Source: Ilumatobacteraceae bacterium (GTDB lineage Bacteria; Actinomycetota; Acidimicrobiia; Acidimicrobiales; Ilumatobacteraceae). Taken from it: a stretch of DNA of 64,000 nt. The DNA lies in NCBI GenBank assembly GCA_024643255.1, contig JAHENF010000001.1:148942-212941 (forward strand), written 5' to 3'. Both the position numbers and the translations under genes were made by a program. A model generated the notes under the pieces. The model had not been told where the DNA came from. It searched no databases and saw only the letters and a list, made by a program, of their open reading frames with translations. Positions 42,299 to 54,865 of the stretch are shown here, one piece after another. Every line of letters starts with the position of its first letter. Within the stretch, counting starts at the first letter, position 1.

Positions 42299-42359
42299 CG
42301 ACGCGGCTCAGCGAGGCAGTTCCCAGCGGGTTCATGCGCCCGAGCCCTCCCGGGACCAC

Positions 42360-42365
42360 TACTGT
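42360..42365 (+). promoter_or_regulatory. -10 box of leaderless carboxylase gene
   Basis: TACTGT, 8 nt before the ATG at 42374. Confidence 0.55.
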
Positions 42366-42373
42366 CGCCACGG

Positions 42374-43735
42374 ATGAGTGACGGATCACCGACGAGCGGT
42401 TTGGTCCTCGCCGCGCACACCCCCGCCGAGGTGACCGTTTCGATCCGAGTGCTCGATGGTCGCAGCGTGGTGTGGGCCGAGTTCACGAGCGATGACCGCA
42501 CCGACCGACTCTCGGCCGAATCGTCGCTGCAGCTGGCGCGTGCAGCAGATGCGGCCCGTGCACAGCGGATCCCGCTCGTGATGGCGCTCGTGACGTCGGG
42601 TGCGGCGATCGACGAAGGCATCGACGCGCTGCACGCGTGGGGAACGGTGGCAGCGGCGATGGTCCGGTGTTCCGGCATCGTCCCGATGATCACGCTCGTC
42701 GACGGACCCGCCGTGTCCGGCCCGGCACTGCTGCTCGGAATCGCAGACCTCACCGTGATGACCGCCGACAGCTACGCCTTCGTCAACGGCCCGACCATGG
42801 TCGAGGAGTTCACCGGCATCGGCATCAGCGTCGAGGAGTTGGGCGGTGCGGCCAATCATGGTCGCTACACCGGCGTCGCGACGATGGTGGTCGCCGATCG
42901 CGACGCAGCGATCGACGCGGTGAGCGAGTTGCTCTCGTACCTGCCCGACCACGTCGACGCCGAGCCGCCGATCATCCCCACCGACGACCAAGCGGACCGA
43001 CGCTGCCCGGAAGCCGGCGAGCTGATCCCGCCGACCTCGACGGGGAGCTACGACGTCAGAAAGGTCGCTGCGGCGATCGTCGACGACGGGTCGTTGCTGG
43101 AGCTGCGACCGCAATGGGCGGCCAACGTCGTGACCGCGTTCGCGACGATCGCCGGCGCACCGATCGGAATCGTCGCCAACCAGCCGATCACGCTCGCGGG
43201 CACCCTCGACATCCCGGCGTCACAGAAGGCGGCCCGATTCGTCGCGATGTGTGATGCGTTCAACCTCCCGATCGTCACGCTGGTCGACACCCCCGGCTTC
43301 TATCCGGGCAAGGATCTCGAGTGGCGCGGCATGATCCGCCACGGCGCGCAGCTCGTCTACGCCTATGCACGTGCCACCGTCCCACGCGTCTGCGTGATCC
43401 TGCGCAAGAGCTACGGCGGTGCCTACATCGTCATGGACTCCAAGACGATGGGCAACGATCTCTGCCTCGCGTGGCCCTGGGCCGAACTCGCAGTGATGGG
43501 TGCCGGACAGGCGGCGGCCATTCTGCAGCGCCGGGCCACGCCCGAGGAGCGCGCCGAGTTCGAGCTCGATTACGCGCACCGGCTGCTCAATCCGTACGTG
43601 GCCGCCGAACGCGGGCTGGTCGATGCGGTCATCGACCCGGCAGACACTCGGATGGAGATCGCCGCTGCACTCGACACGCTCGCCGACAAGCGCGAGATGC
43701 TGAGCGGGCGCAAGCACGGCAACAGCCCGCTCTGA
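42374..43735 (+). CDS. Acyl-CoA carboxylase carboxyltransferase (AccD/PccB-type) subunit
   Basis: 453 residues, some 60 shorter than usual PccB/AccD proteins, the loss being at the N-terminus. Two crotonase-like halves; the second is highly conserved (GIVANQPITLAGTLDIPAS, VDTPGFYPGKDLEWRGMIRHG, KSYGGAYIVMDSK, RKHGNSPL). Transfers CO2 from carboxybiotin to acetyl- or propionyl-CoA. The biotin carboxylase/BCCP partner is not in this window. Proximity to the fab locus suggests malonyl-CoA supply. Confidence 0.85.
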   Translation: MSDGSPTSGLVLAAHTPAEVTVSIRVLDGRSVVWAEFTSDDRTDRLSAESSLQLARAADAARAQRIPLVMALVTSGAAIDEGIDALHAWGTVAAAMVRCSGIVPMITLVDGPAVSGPALLLGIADLTVMTADSYAFVNGPTMVEEFTGIGISVEELGGAANHGRYTGVATMVVADRDAAIDAVSELLSYLPDHVDAEPPIIPTDDQADRRCPEAGELIPPTSTGSYDVRKVAAAIVDDGSLLELRPQWAANVVTAFATIAGAPIGIVANQPITLAGTLDIPASQKAARFVAMCDAFNLPIVTLVDTPGFYPGKDLEWRGMIRHGAQLVYAYARATVPRVCVILRKSYGGAYIVMDSKTMGNDLCLAWPWAELAVMGAGQAAAILQRRATPEERAEFELDYAHRLLNPYVAAERGLVDAVIDPADTRMEIAAALDTLADKREMLSGRKHGNSPL

Positions 43736-43744
43736 GAGGCCGAG

Positions 43745-44947
43745 GTGACGACGTCTCCCCCGGGTTACACCATTCGTCGATGTGGCGTGGCAGACGTGCC
43801 GGCCGTCGTCGAGTTCCATTCGGCACGAACGGGTGCCGAGGACGGCGAAGACTTCGACCTCGTTGCTCGCGATCCGGACGCCGGGCCCGCGTGGTCGGCC
43901 ATCGCGGTGCACGACGCCACCGACACGATCGTTGCGAGCCTGACGCTGCTCGACGAACAGGTGCGCATCGGTGACACCACGATCCCGGCGGGCCAGGTCG
44001 AGATGGTCGCCTCCGACCCCGCCCATGAAGGACGCGGTCTCATCCGTGCCCTGATGGAGTGGTCGGAGCGGGAGTCACGACGTCGCGGCCACCTGATCCA
44101 GCCGATGGTCGGCATTCCGTACTTCTATCGACAGTTCGGGTATGCGTACGCAGCGCCGCTGACCACGTGGGCCGATGTCCGCGGCCTCCCCGAGTCGACC
44201 GGGCCATCGTGCACGGTACGGCGAGCGCTGGGTGCCGACGCAGCCGACGTTCAGGCCCTGATCGAGCACGCTCAACGTTCCGCGGTCGTCAGCATGACTC
44301 CGTCGCCGCGTTGCGTCGGCTGGATCATCGACCGCGCCGGGTCCGATGCTTGGGTGGTCGAGCGCAACGACGAGATCGTCGGGTTCGGTCGCTCCTTGCC
44401 GGTTGCCGAGGGCCATGCCGTGGGTGACCTCGTCGGCGGCGACGAGGCAGTCCTCGAGCTCTGCCGTCATCTCGGTGAATCCGGGCTTCGGGTGCAACGC
44501 CGACCCGGAGCCACCGACGGCAACGTGCCAGCGTGGCTCCGCCCGATCCGGGATCCGCACGCCGGCTGGCTGCTTGCCCGGGTGCCTGACGTGGTCGCCC
44601 TGCTGGAGCGGCTGCGGCCCGAACTCCAACGTCGCCTCGACGCCGGCAGCGTCGACACACTGCCGGAACGCCTCGTGATCTCGTCGTATCGAAGCCATGT
44701 GGTGGCCGAGATCACCGATCGTCGCCTCGGACCGTTCATGAGCGGCGGCACCATGCAGGCGCCCGTGTCGGCAGGCGGCGCCGGCATTCCACCCGATGCG
44801 TGGGCACCTCTGGTGCTCGGCCCGTTCGGAGCGACGGGCCTGGAAGAACGTCACCCCGACGTGCTGCTCGGCAACGCGCGCCAATTGATGGCCGTGCTGT
44901 TTCCCCCGGTGACGTCGGACTTCATGACGTTCTACATGACCGATTGA
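43745..44947 (+). CDS. GNAT N-acetyltransferase (Eis-like)
   Basis: 400 residues from a GTG 9 bp after the carboxylase stop. N-terminal GNAT domain with acetyl-CoA loop VASDPAHEGRGLIRALM around residue 90 and the IPYFYRQFGYAYA motif; a second GNAT-like part and a C-terminal domain follow, as in Eis-type enhanced acetyltransferases. Substrate unknown. Near the C-terminus, PVTSDFMTFYMTD ends the chain. Confidence 0.78.
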   Translation: MTTSPPGYTIRRCGVADVPAVVEFHSARTGAEDGEDFDLVARDPDAGPAWSAIAVHDATDTIVASLTLLDEQVRIGDTTIPAGQVEMVASDPAHEGRGLIRALMEWSERESRRRGHLIQPMVGIPYFYRQFGYAYAAPLTTWADVRGLPESTGPSCTVRRALGADAADVQALIEHAQRSAVVSMTPSPRCVGWIIDRAGSDAWVVERNDEIVGFGRSLPVAEGHAVGDLVGGDEAVLELCRHLGESGLRVQRRPGATDGNVPAWLRPIRDPHAGWLLARVPDVVALLERLRPELQRRLDAGSVDTLPERLVISSYRSHVVAEITDRRLGPFMSGGTMQAPVSAGGAGIPPDAWAPLVLGPFGATGLEERHPDVLLGNARQLMAVLFPPVTSDFMTFYMTD

Positions 44948-45087
44948 CCCCGTCGGACGACCTCGACACCGACCGGACACCACACCGGTTGGGGGTCCGA
45001 GGGCAGGTCGGCACTAACGTGACGGTGCGGCCGGGGAGGAACCTCCGGCGACATCGACCACGAGTTCGCGCCACGAGAGGAAGCCAC

Positions 45088-46353
45088 GTGCCCGACACCA
45101 TCACCATCACCGACGACCGCACCGGTAAGACCGTCACGGTCCCCATCGAGGGTGGGGTGTTCCCGTCATCAGCGCTCCGCGAGCTGGACCCATCGTTGTA
45201 CTGCTACGACCCCGCATATCTCTCGACGGCGTCGTGCAAGTCGGCGATCACGTTCCTCGACGGCGATGCCGGCATCCTGCGCTACGGCGGCTACCCGATC
45301 GAACAGCTCGCCGAGAACTCGACGTACCTCGAGGTCGCCTATCTGCTCCTGAACGGTGAGCTGCCGAACAAGGTCGAGCTCGACACGTGGGTTGCGAACG
45401 TCACCAACCACACGTTCATCCACGAGAACATGCGCAAGCGTTTCGTCGACGGCTTCCACTACAACGCCCACCCGATGGGGATGTTCATTTCCGCCGTCGC
45501 CGCGCTCGGCACGTTCTACGACGGCTCGAAGGACATCCACGACCCCGCACAGCGCGAGCGGCAGATACTGCGTCTCATCGCCAAGGCACCGACGCTCGCG
45601 GCCATGGCGTACCGATTCTCTGTGGGGCTCCCGTTCAACTACCCGAACAACGATCTGTCGTACCCCGCCAACTTCATCAACATGATGTGGAAGGTCGGCG
45701 ACTACGAGGTCGACCCCCGTCTCGAGCGGGCGATGGAGGTGCTCTTCATCCTCCATGCCGACCACGAGCAGAACTGTGGCACGACAGCGATGCGGGTCAT
45801 CGGTTCGAGCCACGCCGACCCGTACTCGTCCGCTGCGGGTGCAGCAGCTGCGCTGTACGGCCCGCTGCACGGTGGGGCGAACGAGGCCGTCGTGCGGATG
45901 CTCGGAGAGATCGGCTCGATCGAGAACGTGCCCGCGTTCGTCGACTCGGTCAAGGCCGGCGAAGGCCGTCTGATGGGCTTCGGCCACCGCGTCTACAAGA
46001 ACTACGACCCCCGTGCCCGCATCATCAAGCAGGCTGCCTACGACGTGTTCGAGGTCACGGGCAAGAACCCACTGCTCGACATCGCGCTCGCGCTCGAGGA
46101 GACGGCATTGTCCGATCCCTACTTCATCGACCGCAAGCTGTACCCGAACGTCGACTTCTACTCGGGCCTCATCTACCAGGCGATGGGCTTCCCGGTCGAG
46201 ATGTTCACCGTGCTCTTCGCCATCCCTCGCATGTCGGGTTGGCTGGCTCACTGGCAGGAACTGCTCAACGATCCTGCCCAGAAGATCTCCCGTCCGCGCC
46301 AGTGGTATTCCGGCCCGGACGAGCGCAACTACGTCGATATCGCCAACCGCTGA
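45088..46353 (+). CDS. gltA: Citrate synthase
   Basis: 421 residues from GTG 45088 with GAGGAAG upstream. Catalytic residues visible: His in [11 protein letters not shown], His in [14 protein letters not shown], Asp in [11 protein letters not shown]-terminal [15 protein letters not shown] region as in type II (hexameric) citrate synthases. First step of the TCA cycle. A TAACGT box at 45015-45020 would give a leader of about 65 nt. It converges on isocitrate dehydrogenase with a shared palindrome between the stops. Confidence 0.96.
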   Translation: MPDTITITDDRTGKTVTVPIEGGVFPSSALRELDPSLYCYDPAYLSTASCKSAITFLDGDAGILRYGGYPIEQLAENSTYLEVAYLLLNGELPNKVELDTWVANVTNHTFIHENMRKRFVDGFHYNAHPMGMFISAVAALGTFYDGSKDIHDPAQRERQILRLIAKAPTLAAMAYRFSVGLPFNYPNNDLSYPANFINMMWKVGDYEVDPRLERAMEVLFILHADHEQNCGTTAMRVIGSSHADPYSSAAGAAAALYGPLHGGANEAVVRMLGEIGSIENVPAFVDSVKAGEGRLMGFGHRVYKNYDPRARIIKQAAYDVFEVTGKNPLLDIALALEETALSDPYFIDRKLYPNVDFYSGLIYQAMGFPVEMFTVLFAIPRMSGWLAHWQELLNDPAQKISRPRQWYSGPDERNYVDIANR

Positions 46354-46383
46354 TCGCGATCGGGGTCAGACCCCGATCGCGAT
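46353..46383. terminator. Palindrome abutting the gltA stop, family A copy 2
   Basis: Perfect 15-bp arms ATCGCGATCGGGGTC / GACCCCGATCGCGAT around a single A. It starts on the last base of the gltA TGA and ends 7 bp before the converging icd stop. Same sequence family as 4682-4710. Confidence 0.7.
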
Positions 46384-46389
46384 GCCGGT

Positions 46390-49849
<3,460 letters not shown>

Positions 49850-49895
49850 CATCCGGCCCGGTCATTCGCCACTGACACGACCGGTGACAGAGATG

Positions 49896-49901
49896 TACCA
49901 T
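49896..49901 (+). promoter_or_regulatory. -10 box before a short leader ORF
   Basis: TACCAT, 6 nt before the ATG at 49908. Confidence 0.45.
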
Positions 49902-49907
49902 GCCCGC

Positions 49908-49979
49908 ATGGAGGTCGACGCAGAGTGCTTCGCGAACACCGTGCGTGACCGAAGGGTGGGCGATGTCACAGCGACCTGA
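49908..49979 (+). CDS. Leaderless 23-codon ORF overlapping the hydrolase start
   Basis: Starts 6 nt after TACCAT and ends at TGA 49977-49979, 14 bp inside the next gene in another frame. It covers the hydrolase Shine-Dalgarno region. The peptide begins MEVDAECFANTVRD and has no known family. Could couple or restrict translation of the hydrolase, or be a chance frame. Confidence 0.35.
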   Translation: MEVDAECFANTVRDRRVGDVTAT

Positions 49980-50841
49980 GTTCCTCGAGTTCCACGTCGA
50001 TGACGTCACACTCGGTGCGTTGCGCTGGCCGGGGCTGTTGGGCACCCCGACACTCGTCGCCGTGCACGGCATCGCCTCCAATGCGTGGGCCTGGGATCCG
50101 ATGGCACACCACCTCGCCGGCGGCGCCGAGATCATCGCGCTCGATCTGCGTGGCCGTGGGATGAGCCTCGATGCCGACCCGCCGTTCGGGATTCGCCGGC
50201 ATGCCGACGACATCGCTGCCGTCATCGAGCAGCTCGGACAGCCGGCGTTTCTCGTGGGCCATTCGATGGGCGCGTCCGTTGCGCTCATGGTTGCGGACCG
50301 CCACCTCGGTGCCGTTCGCGACGTGATCCTGGTCGACGGGGGGACGCCTCTGCCGTGCCCGCCGGGCCCGAACGTCGACATCGACGCGGTGCTCGACCTC
50401 ACGCTCGGACCGGCGATCGAACGCATCACCACCGTCTGGCCGGATCGCGTCTCGTATCAGGCGAGTTGGGCGAGCCATCCGGCGTTCGTCGACGGCATCA
50501 GTCCCGACCTCGAGCGCAACCTCCTGGCCGAACTGATCGAAGTCGAGGGAGGGTTCCGGGCCGCCGTGAGCGAGGACGCCGTCCGCCAGGACGGGCGCGA
50601 ACTCCTCGTCAACGACGAAGTGCGGACGCTGCTCGCCCGGCGGGTCCAGCAGACGACCATCGTGCGCGCTGAGTTCGGGATGATGGGTGCGCCCCCCGGT
50701 TTCATCACCCCCGAGGAGCGCGATCGGTACCCCCAGCACCGGTGGATCGAGGCCGCCGGACTGAACCACTACACGGTCATGAACAGTCCGAACGGTGCCG
50801 CGCTCGTCGCCGAGGCCGTCCGCCAGAACCTCAACAGCTGA
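49963..50841 (+). CDS. Alpha/beta hydrolase
   Basis: 292 residues. Oxyanion motif VHGIASNAWAW, nucleophile GHSMGASVAL near residue 100 and a C-terminal His in AGLNHYTV. Acid residue probably in the VDGG/NDEVR region. Typical cytosolic esterase or C-C hydrolase build; substrate unknown. GAAGGGTGGG precedes the ATG. Followed 38 bp later by a universal stress protein gene. Confidence 0.83.
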   Translation: MSQRPEFLEFHVDDVTLGALRWPGLLGTPTLVAVHGIASNAWAWDPMAHHLAGGAEIIALDLRGRGMSLDADPPFGIRRHADDIAAVIEQLGQPAFLVGHSMGASVALMVADRHLGAVRDVILVDGGTPLPCPPGPNVDIDAVLDLTLGPAIERITTVWPDRVSYQASWASHPAFVDGISPDLERNLLAELIEVEGGFRAAVSEDAVRQDGRELLVNDEVRTLLARRVQQTTIVRAEFGMMGAPPGFITPEERDRYPQHRWIEAAGLNHYTVMNSPNGAALVAEAVRQNLNS

Positions 50842-50879
50842 GGGTTGCTACGGTACGACGAGCTTCGAGGAGGTCAGAC

Positions 50880-51314
50880 ATGTACACATCGATCGTGGTC
50901 GGCACCGACGGATCGGAGACAGCTGCGAAAGCGGTGACACACGCCGCCACGTTGGCGGCGTTGACCGGCGCCCACCTCCACGTGGCAATGGTCGCCCCTC
51001 GGATCCCGGTACTGGTCGCTCCCGACATGGTCGTGGCGTCGAACGAGTGGGGCGAAGCGAGTGAGCAGTCGACCAGGCTCGGGCTCGAAGGGGCCGCGGC
51101 GATCGCCGCCGAAGTCGGCGCCGAGACCACCACCCATGCGCTCAGTGGCGATCCGTCCGATGCGTTGTTGTCGCTGTGCGAAGCGGTCGACGCCGATCTG
51201 CTCGTGGTCGGCAACCGCGGCATGCAGGGCGCGCGACGTTTCCTGCTCGGCAGCGTCTCGAGCCGTTGCGCGCACCATGCAGGGTGCTCGGTCCTGATCG
51301 TCCAGACGACGTGA
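50880..51314 (+). CDS. Universal stress protein, ATP-binding type
   Basis: 144 residues. UspA fold with SIVVGTDGSETAAKAV at the start and the ATP motif G-2X-G-9X-G-S (GNRGMQGARRFLLGSVS) near the end. GAGGAGG 6 nt before the ATG, one of the strongest ribosome sites in the window. A TACGGT box at 50849-50854 may drive it independently. Confidence 0.92.
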   Translation: MYTSIVVGTDGSETAAKAVTHAATLAALTGAHLHVAMVAPRIPVLVAPDMVVASNEWGEASEQSTRLGLEGAAAIAAEVGAETTTHALSGDPSDALLSLCEAVDADLLVVGNRGMQGARRFLLGSVSSRCAHHAGCSVLIVQTT

Positions 51315-51344
51315 ACCGGGCCACGACCGTCCGACTCCACGACG

Positions 51345-52754
51345 ATGCCACTTCCTGACGCGACCGAACTCGCGGCGTTGATCCGATCGGGCGAGGCGTC
51401 GCCGACGGAACTCGTCGATGAGGCCATCGAGCGGGCCCAGCGTCTCGACCCGGTGATCAATGCGGTGATCCACGAGCGTTTCGAGGCCGCCCGCGCCGAG
51501 GCGGCGGGTCCGATCCCGGACGGACCGTTCCGCGGTGTGCCGTTCCTGGTCAAGGATCTCGGATGCGAGATCGCCGGCGAGCCGCACACGATGGGCAACC
51601 GGGCGCTGAAGGACGCCGGCGCCACAGCCACGCAGGACTCGTATCTCTACGAGTCGATCCGGGCTGCGGGCCTGATCACCCTCGGGCGAACGAACACGCC
51701 GGAACTCGGCGGCACCATCACCACGGAACCGGTGGCGTTCGGACCATCGAGGAATCCCTGGAACACCGAGCACTCGACAGGCGGATCGTCTGGGGGTTCC
51801 GCCGCTGCGGTGGCCGCGGGCATCGTTCCGATGGCCCACGCGGGTGACGGAGGCGGATCGATTCGCGTGCCGGCCAGCGAGTGCGGCCTCGTCGGCCTGA
51901 AGCCGAGTCGGGGACGCATCACCCACGGCCCGGCGCTCGGCGAGGGCTGGGCCGGAGCGACGACCGACGGTGTCGTCTCCCGCTCGACACGCGACACCGC
52001 GGCGATGCTCGACGTGATGAGCGGGCGCCACACCGGCGATCCGTACACGGCCGCCCCGCCGATGCGACCGTTCGCCGACGAGATCGGTCGCGATCCCGGC
52101 CGGCTCCGCATCGGATTGGCACCGACGCATCCGGGTGTCACCACCGACCCGGAATGCATCGCTGCGGTCGAACGCGCCGGCACGCTGCTGGAGGAACTCG
52201 GCCACGACGTCGAGATCGCCCAACCGGTGGCCCTCTCCGACGACCGCTTCTCACGGCATTTCGTGACGATCGTCGCCGTGGCTACGGCGATCGACTTCTC
52301 GACGATGAGCGAAATGATCGGCCGCTCGATCACCGAGAACGACGTCGAACCCGACAACTGGCTGATGGGCTCGATCGGCCGCGCCGTGTCGGCAGAGAAC
52401 TACGTCGCGTCGATCAACTGGGTCCATGCATGGTCACGCCGATTGCAGGCCTGGTGGAGCGACTTCGATCTGCTCGTGACGCCGGTGATCGCCGTGCCGC
52501 CCCCGCCGATCGGATGGCTGAGCGATCCCGACCTCGGCACGGAGCGCCTGACGAGCATCCTGCAGTTCACCGCGCAGTTCAACGTCAGTGGGCAACCGGC
52601 GGTGTCGCTGCCGCTGCACTGGAGCGAACGCGGGCTGCCGATCGGGGTTCAGTTCGTGGGGCCGATCGACGACGAAGCACTCCTCCTGCGCGTCGCCTCG
52701 CAGCTCGAGTCGGCAGCCCCGTGGTCCGAGCGCACACCACCGCTCTACGGCTGA
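51345..52754 (+). CDS. Amidase signature family protein
   Basis: 469 residues. The Ser-cisSer-Lys triad is visible: Lys in FLVKDLG near residue 72, cis-Ser in STGGSSGGSAA near 148 and Ser in DGGGSIRVPA near 170. Hydrolyses an amide; GatA is unlikely because gatB and gatC are absent and the C-terminal half resembles stand-alone amidases of fatty-acid or aryl amides. No Shine-Dalgarno or clear -10 box near the ATG. The 245 bp after its stop hold no gene I can support. Confidence 0.88.
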   Translation: MPLPDATELAALIRSGEASPTELVDEAIERAQRLDPVINAVIHERFEAARAEAAGPIPDGPFRGVPFLVKDLGCEIAGEPHTMGNRALKDAGATATQDSYLYESIRAAGLITLGRTNTPELGGTITTEPVAFGPSRNPWNTEHSTGGSSGGSAAAVAAGIVPMAHAGDGGGSIRVPASECGLVGLKPSRGRITHGPALGEGWAGATTDGVVSRSTRDTAAMLDVMSGRHTGDPYTAAPPMRPFADEIGRDPGRLRIGLAPTHPGVTTDPECIAAVERAGTLLEELGHDVEIAQPVALSDDRFSRHFVTIVAVATAIDFSTMSEMIGRSITENDVEPDNWLMGSIGRAVSAENYVASINWVHAWSRRLQAWWSDFDLLVTPVIAVPPPPIGWLSDPDLGTERLTSILQFTAQFNVSGQPAVSLPLHWSERGLPIGVQFVGPIDDEALLLRVASQLESAAPWSERTPPLYG

Positions 52755-52999
52755 GCGTTCGTCGACACCGCGCTGGCCGGTCTCCTGCTGGAGTGAAACG
52801 ACCCTGTCGGAGCCGAGCGCATCCGACACCGGGTCGGAGTCGGTCCCGTAGGCACTGATCGCGATCATCGATGGATCGACGTGGGCAGCGCTCGCGGCCC
52901 GCCGTGTCGATCGTCGTGCGGAGTCTCAGCGTGTGACATCACGGCGGACTGTACGGCGCCGACACGACAGCGACCGGCTCCGTCGGCCACCATGACAAC

Positions 53000-53806
53000 G
53001 TGCGTGTGATGACCTGGAACCTCTGGTGGCGGTTCGGGGACTGGCAGCAACGTCAGCGGGCGATCGTGGAAACCATCCGATCCGCCGAGGCCGACGTGGT
53101 CTGCCTCCAGGAGGTGTGGGTCGACGCCGACGCGGAGACCGACCTGGCGACGATCATCGGTGCCGAACTCGGCTATCACACGCTGCGCAACGTCTCGGTC
53201 GGCCGTGGCGCACTCGGTTTCGCGAATGCGGTACTCGCCCGTTGGCCGATCGACCTCATCGCCGACGAGCCACTCCCCCGCCGCGACGGCACGCCCGGCC
53301 ATCGCCGGATCATCGCCGGCCGTGTCGCTTCGCCGTGGGGACGATGGCCCGTGGCGTCGACACACCTCGACCATCGCTTCGACGACTCGCCCACCCGCCA
53401 GCTCCAGGCGCGGCGACTCCTCGAACTCTCCGCGAGTTGGCGAGGCGACCCCACAACCGACCTGCCCGTCGTCATCGGCGCCGACTTGAACGCCGTCCCC
53501 GACAGCGACGAGGTTCGACTGCTGACCGGGCGCCGCGACGGCGTTGAAGGCATCGCCATGTCGGACGCGTGGGAGCAGGTGGGCGAGGGAGCCGGCCTGA
53601 CGTGGCGCCGCGAGAATCCACACACGATCGACAGCGCCTGGCCCAACCGTCGCCTCGACTACGTGCTGGTCTCGTGGCCTCGGGCAAAACCCGTCGGGAA
53701 CCCCGGTGCGTCCCGCCTGCTCGGCGCCGAACCGGTCGTCATCGACGGTGGGCCCGTCTGGGCGAGCGACCACGCCGCCGTGGTCGTCGACCTGATCACA
53801 CCGTGA
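53000..53806 (+). CDS. Endonuclease/exonuclease/phosphatase family protein
   Basis: 268 residues from GTG 53000. EEP fold: RVMTWNLWW at the start, catalytic Glu in VVCLQEVW, VIGADLNAVPDSDE for metal and catalytic Asp/Asn, and WASDHAAVVVDL at the end with the catalytic Asp-His. Could act on nucleic acid, phospholipid or inositol phosphates. No signal peptide. Overlaps the convergent oxidoreductase by 11 bp. Confidence 0.86.
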   Translation: MRVMTWNLWWRFGDWQQRQRAIVETIRSAEADVVCLQEVWVDADAETDLATIIGAELGYHTLRNVSVGRGALGFANAVLARWPIDLIADEPLPRRDGTPGHRRIIAGRVASPWGRWPVASTHLDHRFDDSPTRQLQARRLLELSASWRGDPTTDLPVVIGADLNAVPDSDEVRLLTGRRDGVEGIAMSDAWEQVGEGAGLTWRRENPHTIDSAWPNRRLDYVLVSWPRAKPVGNPGASRLLGAEPVVIDGGPVWASDHAAVVVDLITP

Positions 53807-54767
53807 CGACGACCTTGCCGTAGGTCTTGCGGTTGGCGAGATCCTGCAGCGCTGTCGCGGCGTCGTCGAACGCGTACGGGGGGTAGAGCGGAGGGTCGAC
53901 TGCCCCGCTTTCGGCCAGCTCCAGCAGTGTGGTCATCTGCTGACCGAGCGACTCGGGGAAGCGACCCAACGAGGCACCCCAGTGAACGCCGACGATCGAG
54001 TAGCTCTTGAGCAGCGCATGGTTGGTCGCGACCTCGGGAATCCCCGCGACGAACCCGATCACGAGGAGGCGCCCGTCCCAGCCCATGCAGCGACGGACCT
54101 GGTGGAACGTGTCACCGCCGACGGGGTCGTACGCGACGTCGACTCCCCCGCCGCTCGCCTCGCGCACGAGATCGACCCAGTCAGGTGTCACCTGATGATC
54201 GATCACCACATCGGCGCCCACGTTGTGTGCGAGCGCAACCTTCTCCGCGCCACCGACAACGGCGATCGTGCGGGCATCAGCGGCCTTGGCGAGTTGGATT
54301 GCGGCGGTGCCGGTTCCGCCTGCCGCCCCGGTGATCAGCACGGTCTCGCCGGCTTGCAGGTTTCCCCGGTCGTGGAGCGCGTACAGCGTGGTGCAGTAGT
54401 TGATCGGGATCGCCGCGGCCTTCGCGGCCGACACACCGTCGGGCACCGGGAACACGGCCCGTGCCGGGTGTGTCACCTGCTCGGCCAGCCCGCCGCCGCC
54501 GAGGAACACCACACGCTGGCCGATCGACACCCCGTCGACACCCTCACCGAGGGCGCTGACCGTCCCGGCCAATTCGCCACCGGGCGTGAAGCCCGGGCCG
54601 GTCTTGACCTGGTACAGGCCGCGGCACTGCAGCACATCGGGGAACGCCAGGCCGACGGCTTCGACGTCGACGAGCACCTCACCCGCGCGCGGTGTCGGCG
54701 CATCTTCGTCGACCAGACGGAGCTGATCGGCAGGTTCCCCGAGTTCTTGCAGTCGCCAGATTCGCAT
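53796..54767 (-). CDS. Quinone oxidoreductase-type MDR protein
   Basis: 323 residues. Medium-chain dehydrogenase fold with GEVLVDVEAVGLAFPDVLQCRG, NADPH-binding VLITGAAGGTGTAAIQLAK near residue 145 and the DVAYDPVGGD motif. Zinc ligands of alcohol dehydrogenases are absent, so it belongs to the NADPH:quinone reductase group. Start ATG 54767 is set by TACGGT 6 nt upstream. Divergent from the 2OG oxygenase gene. Confidence 0.87.
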   Translation of the reverse strand: MRIWRLQELGEPADQLRLVDEDAPTPRAGEVLVDVEAVGLAFPDVLQCRGLYQVKTGPGFTPGGELAGTVSALGEGVDGVSIGQRVVFLGGGGLAEQVTHPARAVFPVPDGVSAAKAAAIPINYCTTLYALHDRGNLQAGETVLITGAAGGTGTAAIQLAKAADARTIAVVGGAEKVALAHNVGADVVIDHQVTPDWVDLVREASGGGVDVAYDPVGGDTFHQVRRCMGWDGRLLVIGFVAGIPEVATNHALLKSYSIVGVHWGASLGRFPESLGQQMTTLLELAESGAVDPPLYPPYAFDDAATALQDLANRKTYGKVVVTV

Positions 54768-54773
54768 GCTCCG

Positions 54774-54779
54774 ACCGTA
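54774..54779 (-). promoter_or_regulatory. -10 box of leaderless oxidoreductase gene
   Basis: TACGGT on the minus strand, 6 nt before ATG 54767. Confidence 0.55.
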
Positions 54780-54853
54780 GGCGGCCCGGAGTCGACACCC
54801 CCGCATCGGCACGGCATGGCGCACCCGGTTCCCACAGTTCACGCCGCCGTGCG

Positions 54854-54859
54854 TACGGT
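54854..54859 (+). promoter_or_regulatory. -10 box of leaderless 2OG oxygenase gene
   Basis: TACGGT, 6 nt before GTG 54866. Same hexamer and spacing as the divergent gene. Confidence 0.55.
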
Positions 54860-54865
54860 GAGCCC

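Noticed and set aside
52755..52999. Hidden small gene or RNA between amidase and EEP genes
   Set aside because: No frame with a start signal, no convincing hairpin and no tRNA-like fold could be found in these 245 bp.
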